Below are positions 8,374 to 15,322 of a stretch of DNA of 24,941 nt, piece after piece (within the stretch, counting starts at the first letter, position 1; the number at the start of each line of letters is the position of its first letter). The notes under the pieces are model-generated. The model was not told the origin of the DNA. It made no database searches and saw nothing but the letters and a program-made list of their open reading frames with translations. The stretch comes from Planctomycetota bacterium (GTDB lineage Bacteria > Planctomycetota > PLA2 > JAEUHO01): positions 1 to 24,941 of the forward strand of contig JAPKHB010000012.1 of the NCBI GenBank assembly GCA_026647295.1, in the 5' to 3' direction. The position numbers and the translations under genes were made by a program.

Positions 8374-9777
8374 ATGGCCAACCTCCAACTCCAGTGCTTT
8401 GGCGCCGCCCGCACCGTGACCGGAAGTCGCCACGTGCTCCACCTGCCGCAGGCCCGGGTGATGCTGGACTGCGGACTGTTCCAGGGGCCGCGGCGCGAGT
8501 CGATCGAACGCAACCGGCACATCCCCCTGCGCCCCGACGCCGTGGTCCTTTCCCACGCGCACATCGACCACAGCGGCGCGCTCCCCACCCTGGTGCGCGA
8601 CGGGTTCCGGGGCCCGATCCACGCCACGCCGGCGACGTTCGACCTGTGCAAGGCGATGCTGGCCGACTGCGCCCACATCGCGGTGGGCGACGCGCGGCAC
8701 CTGAACCGCCACCGCGCCGAGGGGGAGCGGCCCGTCGAGCCGATCTACACCGAGGAGGACGTGGAGCGGACGCTGGGCCTGTTCGTGACCCACGGGTACG
8801 GCGAGGCGTTCGAGGCCGCCGCCGGCGTGCGCGCCACCTTCCGCGACGCCGGCCACATCCTGGGCTCGGCCGGCGTGTGGGTCGAGCCCGCGCAGGGGCC
8901 GACGGTCTACTTCACGGGCGACGTCGGCCGGCGCCTGTACCCGATCCTGCGCGACCCCGAGCCGCTGCCGGAGGCCGACGTCGTGCTCTCGGAGTGCACC
9001 TACGGCACCCGGGACCACGAGCCGGCCGAGGCCGCCGAAGGGTTGCTCGCCGAGGTGCTCACCCGGGCGCTGGCCGAGGGGGGGCGCGTGCTCGTGCCGG
9101 CCTTCAGCGTGGGGCGCACGCAGAACCTGATCTACGGCTACGAACGGCTGCGGCGCGCCGGCCGCCTGCCCGAGATCCCGATCTTCGTGGATTCCCCCTT
9201 GGCCCTCAAGGCCTCGGAGGCCTTCGCGGCGCACCCGGAGTGCCATGACCGGGAGTTGCGCGAGTTCATGCGCGGGGGCGGCGAGCCCTTCTTCCCGGAC
9301 GCGGTGCGTTTCGTGACCTCCGTCGAGGAGAGCAAGGCGCTCAACGAGCGTCCGGGCCCGTTCGTCGTGGTCGCGGGCTCGGGGATGTGCGAGGGCGGGC
9401 GGATCCTCCACCACCTGCTGCACGCGCTCGACCGGCCGACGACGACGGTGCTGATGGTGGGGTGGTGCGCGCCGAACACCCTGGGCCGGCGCCTGATGGA
9501 CGGGGAGGCGCGCGTGCGGGTGTTCGGCCGGTGGATGGAGGTCAAGGCCCGGGTCGAGAAGTTGCGGGCGTTCTCGGCCCACGCGGGGCGCTCCGAACTG
9601 GTCGAGTTCCTCGCCCCCGCGGCGCGCCACGGCGCGGCCGTCCACCTCGTCCACGGCGACGAGGAGACGGCGTTGGCCTTCGCCGAGACGCTGCGGGCGG
9701 CGGGCCACCGCGACGTGACCGTGCCGGAGACCTACGCCACCTACGACCTCGCGCCGAGGCGAAGCCCCGCCCGATGA
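8374..9777 (+). CDS. Metallo-beta-lactamase/beta-CASP RNA-processing exonuclease
   Basis: 467 aa, full length for the bacterial CPSF-like family. Zinc motifs are HAHIDHSG (61-68), DAGHILGSA (His161), FTGDVG (Asp183), and the beta-CASP motifs SECTYG (206-211), FSAHAG (His403) and VHGDE (His427). SGMCEGGRI (336-344) is the family's conserved glycine loop. It is predicted to be a cytoplasmic zinc-dependent endo/exoribonuclease. It lacks the C-terminal extension of RNase J and is closer to the YSH1/CPSF73-like group. The gene lies 39 bp after the phosphorylase gene and overlaps the next one as ATGA. RNase, phosphorylase and PRPP synthetase together suggest RNA turnover coupled to nucleotide salvage. 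Confidence 0.92.
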   Translation: MANLQLQCFGAARTVTGSRHVLHLPQARVMLDCGLFQGPRRESIERNRHIPLRPDAVVLSHAHIDHSGALPTLVRDGFRGPIHATPATFDLCKAMLADCAHIAVGDARHLNRHRAEGERPVEPIYTEEDVERTLGLFVTHGYGEAFEAAAGVRATFRDAGHILGSAGVWVEPAQGPTVYFTGDVGRRLYPILRDPEPLPEADVVLSECTYGTRDHEPAEAAEGLLAEVLTRALAEGGRVLVPAFSVGRTQNLIYGYERLRRAGRLPEIPIFVDSPLALKASEAFAAHPECHDRELREFMRGGGEPFFPDAVRFVTSVEESKALNERPGPFVVVAGSGMCEGGRILHHLLHALDRPTTTVLMVGWCAPNTLGRRLMDGEARVRVFGRWMEVKARVEKLRAFSAHAGRSELVEFLAPAARHGAAVHLVHGDEETALAFAETLRAAGHRDVTVPETYATYDLAPRRSPAR

Positions 9778-10406
9778 GCCCGGACGCGGCCTTCCTCCCG
9801 CCCCCGCCCCCGCGCGCCAGCCTGCTCGGCGTCGGGCGCTTCACCGCCGCGTACATGCTCGCGGCCGGCCTGGCGGCGCTCCTGCTGCGCAACCGCGAGT
9901 TCCTCTTCTACATCCTCGTGATGCTCGGCCTGATCGCCGCCGTGGCGGCGGTGCACCGGCGCGTGGCGCTCACGCGGGCGACGCTCTGGGGCCTTTCGGC
10001 CTGGGGCCTCCTGCACATGGCGGGGGGGCTCGTGCCGCTGCCCGTCGGCTGGCCCCACCAGGGCCAACCGGTGCTCTACAGCTTCTGGCTGCTCCCCGAA
10101 CGCCTCAAGTACGACCAGGTGGTGCACGCCTACGGCTTCGGCGTCACGACCGCGGTGTGCTGGCAGGGGATCGCGCGCGTGGCGCGGGCCCCGCGGCCGA
10201 CCTTCGGGCTGCTCGTCCTGGCGGGCGCGGCCAGCCTGGGCTTCGGCGCGCTCAACGAAGTGGTGGAGTTCACCACCACGTTGCTGGTGCCCGAGACCAA
10301 CGTCGGCGACTACCACAACACCGGCTGGGACCTCGTCGCCAACCTCGCGGGCGTGGGGGTGGCGGTGCTGTGGATCGGCCTCACGCGGCGGGAACCGGGG
10401 CGCTGA
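9774..10406 (+). CDS. DUF2238-like (YjdF-type) integral membrane protein
   Basis: 210 aa with about five or six hydrophobic segments: residues 24-38, 43-60, 70-86, 118-136, 143-160 and 186-203. After a Pro-rich N-terminus, the conserved-looking polar motifs are LKYDQVVHAYGFG (111-123), FGALNEVVEFTTT (157-169) and DYHNTGWDLVANLAG (179-193), the last typical of the DUF2238/YjdF inner-membrane family. The acidic and histidine residues inside the membrane segments suggest transport or catalysis, but no function is established for the family that I can state. The ATG overlaps the RNase stop as ATGA, so it belongs to the same transcript. Its last 26 bp overlap the 3' end of the convergent EEP gene. 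Confidence 0.8.
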   Translation: MSPDAAFLPPPPPRASLLGVGRFTAAYMLAAGLAALLLRNREFLFYILVMLGLIAAVAAVHRRVALTRATLWGLSAWGLLHMAGGLVPLPVGWPHQGQPVLYSFWLLPERLKYDQVVHAYGFGVTTAVCWQGIARVARAPRPTFGLLVLAGAASLGFGALNEVVEFTTTLLVPETNVGDYHNTGWDLVANLAGVGVAVLWIGLTRREPGR

Positions 10407-11136
10407 GCTCGACCACGAGGGGCAGGTGGTCGCTGGCCACGCGCGTGACCTCGTCCAGGACGCACAGCACGTGGTGGCAGGTGACGGGGTCGCGATAGAC
10501 GATCTTGTCCAGGCCCAGCAGGGGCCGGCGGCTCGGCCAGGTGCGCTCGCCGCGGGGCCGCGCGTCGCGGCGGGCGAGGTGGAAGCCGTGCTCGCGCATC
10601 ACCGCCCGCGTGAGCCGGCTCGCCCATTCGTTCCAGTCGCCGGCGATCACGACGGGCTGGCCGTCGGCCGAGGTCCCGACGAGATCCTGCACGAGCCGGC
10701 GCACCTGGATCTTGCGTTCCAGGTGCATCAGGCCCAGGTGCACGTTGGCGACGAGCCAGCCGCCCGGGGGCCCCGTGCGCACGCGGGTGACGAGCCCGGC
10801 GCGGCGCTTCTTCGGGGGGACCGTCAGGTCCACGTTGCGAACGCCCTCCAGGGCGTGGCGCGAGAGGGTCAGGTTCCCGTACGCGCCGGACTGGACGCGG
10901 ACGTTGAGGCCGAGCGCGGCGTGCGCGTAGCCGAGGTCCTGCGCCAGCCGTTCGCCCTGGCGTTCCCAGCGCGAACGGGGCACGTTCCAGTCGACCTCCT
11001 GCAGGCAGACGACGTCCGCGTCGATCTCCCGCAGCACCCCGACGATGCGCTCGAGCCGGTAGGAACGGTCCGTGCCGATCCCCTTGTGGATGTTCCAGGT
11101 GACGATGCGCAGGTTCGACCGCATTCCCGGGCGCAT
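10381..11136 (-). CDS. Endonuclease/exonuclease/phosphatase (EEP) family protein
   Basis: 251 aa from the ATG at 11136; a second in-frame ATG at 11124 is equally possible, and neither has a clear Shine-Dalgarno. EEP-fold motifs appear in order: TWNIHKG (13-19), CLQEVD (44-49), NVHLGL (131-136), AGDWNEW (165-171), LDKIVY (209-214) and SDHLPLVVEL (235-244). These give the DNase I-like metal and catalytic residues (Asn15, Glu47, Asp167, Asn169, Asp236, His237). No signal peptide is seen, so it is probably cytoplasmic. The family hydrolyses phosphodiesters of nucleic acids or lipids, and the substrate cannot be told. It converges on the membrane-protein gene with a 26-bp overlap and diverges from the methyltransferase gene across 69 bp. 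Confidence 0.88.
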   Translation of the reverse strand: MRPGMRSNLRIVTWNIHKGIGTDRSYRLERIVGVLREIDADVVCLQEVDWNVPRSRWERQGERLAQDLGYAHAALGLNVRVQSGAYGNLTLSRHALEGVRNVDLTVPPKKRRAGLVTRVRTGPPGGWLVANVHLGLMHLERKIQVRRLVQDLVGTSADGQPVVIAGDWNEWASRLTRAVMREHGFHLARRDARPRGERTWPSRRPLLGLDKIVYRDPVTCHHVLCVLDEVTRVASDHLPLVVELSAPVPAA

Positions 11137-11160
11137 CGTACGGCGCGGGGTGGCGCCTGC

Positions 11161-11188
11161 TATCGTGCGCCTCCCCGCCTCGGCGGGG
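11161..11188 (+). promoter_or_regulatory. -10-like TATCGT and leader hairpin upstream of the isoaspartate methyltransferase gene
   Basis: TATCGT at 11161-11166 (context TGCTATCGTGCGC) is a plausible -10 box 40 bases before the ATG. The predicted leader then holds a 7-bp stem CCCCGCC/GGCGGGG (11173-11179 with 11182-11188, two-base gap) just before the ribosome-binding site GGGAGG. Confidence 0.35.
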
Positions 11189-11205
11189 CGTGAGGGAGGC
11201 TGCGC

Positions 11206-11916
11206 ATGGCGCCCGCGTCCGAGCCCCGCCCGCCGCCGCCCCCCGGGCCCAGCCCGCGGGCTTTGGCCCTGTGGGACGCCGTGGACCGCCAGGTGCGAGA
11301 GACGGCCCCGAGCACGGGCGTGGAGCGCCTGGACGAGGCGCTGCGGGCGGTGCTGCGGGGGCTTGACCGCGCGGCCTTCGTGGAGCCGGGCCGGCGCGCG
11401 GACGCCTACGAGGACCGGGCGCTTTCGATCGGCCACGGACAGACCATCAGCCAGCCGTTCCTGGTCGCGCTGATGACGCAACTCCTGTGGCCCGCACCGG
11501 CGCACCGCGTGCTCGAGGTCGGGACGGGCTCGGGCTACCAGGCGGCGGTGCTCGCGCGGCTCGTGGCCGAGGTCGTGACCGTCGAGTGCATCCCCGAACT
11601 CGCGCACCGGGCGCGCGAGCGTCTCTTGGCCCTGGGCCTGGGCAACGTGGAGGTGGTGGTCGGCAACGGGCGGCTGGGCTGGCCCGCGCGCGCGCCCTAC
11701 GACGGGGTGATCGTGACCGCCGCGGCGCGCAGGGTCCCGCCCGCGCTGCGGGCGCAACTGCGACCCGGGGGCCGGCTCGTGGCGCCGATCGGCGAGCCGG
11801 GAGGCGCGCAGTGGCTCTGCGCCGGCACGCGGGAGGCGTCCGGAGGACTCGTTCTCGAGCGCCTCCTCCCGGTCGCCTTCGTCCCCTGCGTCGGGGCCGA
11901 CGCGCCCGGGGACTGA
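11206..11916 (+). CDS. pcm: Protein-L-isoaspartate O-methyltransferase
   Basis: 236 aa, normal length plus a Pro-rich N-terminal tail. Family motifs are YEDRALSIGHGQTISQPF (68-85), which contacts the isoaspartyl substrate, and the SAM-binding motif VLEVGTGSGYQAA (102-114). Further on are a short acidic strand VVTVECIPELA (123-133) and LRPGGRLVAPIG (185-196). The enzyme methylates isoaspartyl residues formed by protein ageing so that they can revert to aspartate. The ATG at 11206 is preceded by GGGAGG at good spacing. It is divergent from the EEP gene and followed by 161 bp before the protease gene, so it is probably transcribed alone. A protein-repair enzyme fits the stress theme of the region. 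Confidence 0.94.
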   Translation: MAPASEPRPPPPPGPSPRALALWDAVDRQVRETAPSTGVERLDEALRAVLRGLDRAAFVEPGRRADAYEDRALSIGHGQTISQPFLVALMTQLLWPAPAHRVLEVGTGSGYQAAVLARLVAEVVTVECIPELAHRARERLLALGLGNVEVVVGNGRLGWPARAPYDGVIVTAAARRVPPALRAQLRPGGRLVAPIGEPGGAQWLCAGTREASGGLVLERLLPVAFVPCVGADAPGD

Positions 11917-12001
11917 CCCGGCCCGGGGCCCCAAGGGGGGGCGGACGCCGGAGGGGCGCGGGCGCCCGGGGGGGCCCTGGCGCGGCGGCGGCGAAGCCGG
12001 G

Positions 12002-12007
12002 TATGCT
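12002..12007 (+). promoter_or_regulatory. -10-like TATGCT upstream of the serine protease gene
   Basis: TATGCT (context GGGTATGCTCATCC) lies 71 bases before the ATG at 12078. It resembles the other TA-N3-T hexamers upstream of + strand genes in this window. No convincing -35 is visible. The rest of the 161-bp gap is G/C-run sequence. Confidence 0.3.
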
Positions 12008-12077
12008 CATCCTCCGAGGGCCCGCGGCGCCCGAGGGGATCCGGTTTCGCGCGCGCGGGCTGGTCGGAGGTCCGAAC

Positions 12078-13343
12078 ATGCAACGCGCCACCACCACCCC
12101 CCGCAAGGCCCGGGCGGCCGGCCTTGTGCTCCTCCTCGCCGCCCTCGGCCTGGCCCTGCTCCCGGGCCCGGGCCCGGGCCCGGCCACACCCGTTTCCGGC
12201 GGGGACGCCGCGCAGGCGGTGCGCTCCGAACCGGTCCCGGGCCCCGGCCTGGCGCAGCACCCGGGCGGGTTGCCTGGCGATGCCCGAACGCCCGGGCTTG
12301 CCCCCGTGCCCGCGCCCGCGGCGGGCGCGCACGATGGGGCCCCCGCAGCGGCGGACCCCGGAGCGCGGCCCGACGGCGCCATCGTGCGGGGCGGCAGCCC
12401 GCTCACGCTGGACCATCCCCTGATGGTGGAGGCCCGCGGCGTGCAGGCTCGCCACACGCGGGACCTGCTGCGCCATCCCCTGGTCGTGGGCACCGGGCTC
12501 GGGGTCGACAGCCTCGGGCGGGTGGCGCTGATCGTCTTCGTCCGCCGGCCGGCGGCGGATCTCCCCCGCCAGGTGGAGGGCCTCCCGGTCGAGGTGCACG
12601 TGAGCGGGGAGTTGCTCGCCTCCAAGGGCAAGCCCGGACCCAAGCCCGCGCCCGTGGATCCGACGGCGCGCTTTGCCCGGCCGACGCCCATCGGCGTCTC
12701 GACCGGGCACCCCTCGATCACGGCCGGCACGATCGGCTGCCGGGTCTTGAGGGTGGGGGGCGACCTCTTCGCCTTGAGCAACAACCACGTGTACGCCAAC
12801 GAGAACTCGGCCGTCCTGGGCGACGCCGTGCTCCAGCCCGGGCCGTATGACGGCGGCACGTCGCCGGACGACGACCTGGGCGAGCTCGACGACTTCGAGC
12901 CGATCGTGTTCACCCCGTTGATCGACGGCGGGGCGAACGAGATCGACGCGGCGATCGCGCGCACGACCGCGCTCGACCTGGGCCACTCGACCCCGTCGGA
13001 CGGCTACGGGCGCCCGCGATCCACGGTGGAGACCGCCGCGATCGGGCTGCGGGTGAGCAAGTACGGGCGCACGACCGGCCTCACCCACGGGCGTGTCTAC
13101 GCGCTCAACGCCAGCGTGAACATCGGCTACGAGGGCGGCACCGCGGGCTTCGTGGGTCAGATCGTGATCACGCCCGGTTCGTTCAGCGCGGGGGGAGACT
13201 CGGGAGCGCTGGTCGTGGGGCGGGCCGGGTCGGCGGCGCGCCGCCCCGTGGGCCTGCTCTTCGCCGGGAGTCCCAGCGTCACGATCGCCAACCCCATCGG
13301 CCTCGTCCTGGAGCGCTTCGACGTGACCGTGGACGGGGACTGA
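12078..13343 (+). CDS. Exported trypsin-like serine protease with N-terminal prodomain-like module
   Basis: 421 aa. An N-terminal signal sequence (basic ATTTPRKARAAG, then a hydrophobic stretch at 15-29) is followed by a Pro/Gly/Ala-rich linker (30-110) containing a GPGPGPG run. A small domain at about 118-180 (RHPLVVGTGLGVDSLGRVALIVFV, then LPRQVEGLPVEVHVSGEL) precedes the chymotrypsin fold. The triad is His237 in SNNHVYA, Asp290 in NEIDAAIA and Ser375 in GGDSGALV. KYGRTTGLTHG (328-338) is typical of this bacterial subgroup. The ATG at 12078 has GGAGG seven bases upstream, which favours it over an in-frame ATG at 12003. It should act in the periplasm or outside the cell. The next gene, nine bases downstream, encodes a separate protein like the 118-180 domain. 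Confidence 0.88.
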   Translation: MQRATTTPRKARAAGLVLLLAALGLALLPGPGPGPATPVSGGDAAQAVRSEPVPGPGLAQHPGGLPGDARTPGLAPVPAPAAGAHDGAPAAADPGARPDGAIVRGGSPLTLDHPLMVEARGVQARHTRDLLRHPLVVGTGLGVDSLGRVALIVFVRRPAADLPRQVEGLPVEVHVSGELLASKGKPGPKPAPVDPTARFARPTPIGVSTGHPSITAGTIGCRVLRVGGDLFALSNNHVYANENSAVLGDAVLQPGPYDGGTSPDDDLGELDDFEPIVFTPLIDGGANEIDAAIARTTALDLGHSTPSDGYGRPRSTVETAAIGLRVSKYGRTTGLTHGRVYALNASVNIGYEGGTAGFVGQIVITPGSFSAGGDSGALVVGRAGSAARRPVGLLFAGSPSVTIANPIGLVLERFDVTVDGD

Positions 13344-13352
13344 CCCCCGGCC

Positions 13353-13601
13353 ATGCCCGCCGACCCGCTGGCGCAGGCGCTTGTGCGCAAGACGCCCCGC
13401 TTGCTGGCCATCGCGGGGGTTGAGGGCGCGGGGATCGGCCGGCGCCGCGACGGGACGGCCTGCGTGGTCGTGCTGGTGGACGCGCGCCGCGCGGGCCTGC
13501 CGGCCGAGGTGGCCGCGGTGCTCGGGGACCTCCCCGTTCGGATCAAGGTGGTCGGGCGGCTGGACGCGCGCGGACCCGGGTCAAGCGCGGGGGGGCGGTG
13601 A
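13353..13601 (+). CDS. Small protein resembling the protease's N-terminal domain (82 aa)
   Basis: 82 aa, starting nine bases after the protease stop, with no Shine-Dalgarno, so probably translated by coupling. By eye, residues 9-72 align with protease residues 125-178. RLLAIAGVEGAGIGRRRDGTACVVVLV pairs with HPLVVGTGLGVDSLGRVALIVFV, and LPAEVAAVLGDLPVRIKVVGRL pairs with LPRQVEGLPVEVHVSGEL. The shared pattern is a Val/Gly-rich strand, an x-Gly-x turn, a hydrophobic strand, a 'LP' helix and a final 'LPV-x-V-x-V-x-G' strand. There is no signal peptide, so it would stay in the cytoplasm unless exported with the protease. It could be an inhibitor, a folding helper or a domain-duplication relic. Function is unproven, but the gene is likely real. 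Confidence 0.68.
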   Translation: MPADPLAQALVRKTPRLLAIAGVEGAGIGRRRDGTACVVVLVDARRAGLPAEVAAVLGDLPVRIKVVGRLDARGPGSSAGGR

Positions 13602-14909
13602 CGCCGCGCATCCACCCGTCGGGGGGAGCGCCGCGGAGCAGCCGCCGGCCTCGGCGCCCGCCCCGGCCGGGGCCCCGCCCGCACGGTTCCACGGCATGCG
13701 CCCGAGCAGGAGGGCCATCCCGCAGCGGTCGGTGACGCCGGCGAAGACGAGCCCGGCCCCGACGAAGAGGGGCAGGGCGGCGAAGGCCGGGTGCACGGCG
13801 AGCGCCAGCGCCGAGCCCCCGGCCGCCAGCGCCCCGGCCACGATGCGCACCTGGCGCTCCAGCGACACGCGCGCCCGGCCCCGGCGCGTCGGGCCGCCCG
13901 CGGCCCGGTAGGCCTCGATCCCGCCCTCCACCACGCTCACCCCGGCCACGTGGGCGTCGGCGAGCAGGCGCCGCGCCATCTGCGCGCGGCTTCCGGTGCG
14001 GCAGAGCAGGAGGCGCGGGGCGGGCGTGGCGCGTACCTCGTCCAGGCGCTGGGCCAACTGGTCGAGCGGCACGTGGCGCGCGCCCTCGACGTGCTCGGCC
14101 TCCACTTCGAAGGCCATCCGCACGTCGATCACGCTCGTGGCCCCGCCCGCCCGCACGCGCGCGGCCGCCTCCGCCGCGGACACCGACTCGGGGATCGTCA
14201 CGCCCTCGCGGTTGAGCCGCAGGAGGTCGTCCATGTTGGCGGGGCGGGGCGGGGGGTCGGCCGTGAGCAGGCGCATGAACTCGGCGCGGTCCCGCAGGGC
14301 GAGCCAGGGGTTCGTCCGGCGCTCCTCGCCGAGCGTGCTGTGGGCCCGGCCCCGGTAGTCGTGGCCCGGGTAGAGCACCGTGTCGTCGGGCAGGTCGCCC
14401 AGCACCCGCTGGAGCGTGTCGTACAGGACGCCCGCGTCGCCGCCCAGGAAGTCGGTCCGGGCGACGCTGCCGATCAGGAGCGTGTCGCCGGAGAAGAGGG
14501 CGCCCCCCGCGAGCAGCACGACGTGATCGGGCGTGTGCCCCGGCGCGTGGCGCACGAGGACCGGGACGTCGCCCAGGTGCAGGCGCTCGCCGTCCTCGGG
14601 ATGGCGCGCGACGCCCCGGTGGCGGGCCAGCGCGTGCGCGATGCGCGTGGAGGAGAAGCGGGCGGCCAGCGCGCCGGCCCCGGAGGGATGGTCGGCGTGG
14701 GTGTGGCTGTCCACCACGTAGGGGAGCGACCACCCGCGGCGGGTCACGAGGGCCTCCACCTCCGCCACGAGGTCAAGGTGCACGTCCAGGGCCAGCGCCT
14801 GGCGGCTCACGGGGTCCGCGAGCACGTAGGTGCGGCAGCCCTGGGGGTGGAGGAGCGGCACGACCGTGAGCGCCGTCGCGGCCGAGGGGGTGGGGGCTTC
14901 GAGGGGCAT
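13581..14909 (-). CDS. Persulfide dioxygenase-like MBL + rhodanese + DUF2892 membrane fusion
   Basis: 442 aa in three parts. (1) MBL-fold domain (about 12-225) with HTHADHPSG (69-77), His125 in APGHTPDH, Asp142 in FSGDTL and His183 in PGHDY, matching the ETHE1/Blh persulfide-dioxygenase group. (2) Rhodanese domain (about 240-340) with IDVR (261-264) and active-site Cys303 in LLCRTGSR. (3) DUF2892-type segment (about 343-408), ERQVRIVAGALAAGG, with two hydrophobic helices, as in the YgaP rhodanese. A Gly/Ala/Pro-rich tail follows. The ATG at 14909 is chosen because AAGGAG lies at ideal spacing; the frame opens upstream at 14957 without one. It should oxidise glutathione persulfide and transfer sulfane sulfur at the inner membrane. 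It is divergent from an ArsR-family regulator, and its 3' end overlaps the convergent 82-aa gene by 21 bp. Confidence 0.9.
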   Translation of the reverse strand: MPLEAPTPSAATALTVVPLLHPQGCRTYVLADPVSRQALALDVHLDLVAEVEALVTRRGWSLPYVVDSHTHADHPSGAGALAARFSSTRIAHALARHRGVARHPEDGERLHLGDVPVLVRHAPGHTPDHVVLLAGGALFSGDTLLIGSVARTDFLGGDAGVLYDTLQRVLGDLPDDTVLYPGHDYRGRAHSTLGEERRTNPWLALRDRAEFMRLLTADPPPRPANMDDLLRLNREGVTIPESVSAAEAAARVRAGGATSVIDVRMAFEVEAEHVEGARHVPLDQLAQRLDEVRATPAPRLLLCRTGSRAQMARRLLADAHVAGVSVVEGGIEAYRAAGGPTRRGRARVSLERQVRIVAGALAAGGSALALAVHPAFAALPLFVGAGLVFAGVTDRCGMALLLGRMPWNRAGGAPAGAGAEAGGCSAALPPTGGCAASPPPRA

Positions 14910-14933
14910 GGGCAGGCTCCTTGCGGCTTGCGC

Positions 14934-14976
14934 TTGACTTGTTGCGCATTTGATCATTTACTCATGGAATGTCAAG
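14934..14976. promoter_or_regulatory. Overlapping divergent promoters / probable ArsR-family operator
   Basis: This AT-rich island stands out from its surroundings. On the + strand, TTGACT (14934-14939), 17 bp, then TTTACT (14957-14962) would start transcription at about the regulator's ATG. On the - strand, TTGACA (14975-14970), 16 bp, then TCAAAT (14953-14948) drives the fusion gene. The two -35 boxes form an inverted repeat TTGAC/GTCAA, and TGATCA sits at the centre (14951-14956). A repressor bound here would block both promoters. Confidence 0.6.
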
Positions 14977-15322
14977 CCCGGCCCCCCACCCCACCCACGA
15001 GCCCCTCCCCGCGGGCCTGCTCGCGGCCGCGGCCGCCCGCTTCCGGCTGCTCGGGACCCCGAGCCGCCTGCGCATCCTGGATGCGCTGATGGCGGGCGCC
15101 CGGGGAATGGGCGCCCTTGCGGCGGCCACGGGGCTCGAAGCCTCGAACTTGAGCCGCCAGGTGGCCGAGCTCGAACGGGGGGGCTGCGTGCGCCGGGTGC
15201 GGCGCGGCCGCGAGGTGCGCGTGGAGATCGCCGACCCCAGCCTGGCCGGTCTGTGCGCCCTGGTCTGTGGGTCGCTGCGCGAACAGGCGCAGGGCCGGGC
15301 CCGGGCGTTGGGCGCCGGCTGA
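14969..15322 (+). CDS. ArsR/SmtB-family transcriptional regulator
   Basis: 117 aa, a typical winged-helix ArsR protein. Its features are RFRLLGTPSRLRILDAL (25-40); the recognition region ATGLEASNLSRQVAELERGGCV (53-74), with the S-N-L-S-R-Q helix; and a wing, VRRVRRGREVRVEIADP (74-90). Cysteines are Cys73, Cys96 and Cys100. The last two form a C-x3-C pair in the C-terminal helix and no metal-site ELCVCDL motif is present, so thiol/persulfide sensing as in BigR/SqrR is more likely than metal sensing, although the positions are not identical to those proteins. The ATG at 14969 has no Shine-Dalgarno and lies seven bases after a -10-like box, so it may be leaderless. The divergent neighbour is a persulfide-dioxygenase-like fusion, its likely target. 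Confidence 0.9.
   Translation: MSSPAPHPTHEPLPAGLLAAAAARFRLLGTPSRLRILDALMAGARGMGALAAATGLEASNLSRQVAELERGGCVRRVRRGREVRVEIADPSLAGLCALVCGSLREQAQGRARALGAG

Noticed and set aside
6190..9708. 1172-codon open frame on the - strand
   Set aside because: It lies antisense to the PRPP synthetase, phosphorylase and RNase genes, all of which have clear catalytic motifs. Its translation is His/Arg/Gly/Pro-rich shadow text, a by-product of GC-rich codon use.
12003..12077. Upstream in-frame ATG (12003) as start of the serine protease
   Set aside because: It would add 25 residues ahead of the signal peptide and has no Shine-Dalgarno. The ATG at 12078 has GGAGG at ideal spacing and starts directly at a basic-hydrophobic signal sequence.
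12160..12183. CCCGGG/GGGCCC run as a possible repeat element
   Set aside because: It encodes the GPGPGPG start of the protease's Pro/Gly-rich linker and is low-complexity coding sequence, not a separate element.
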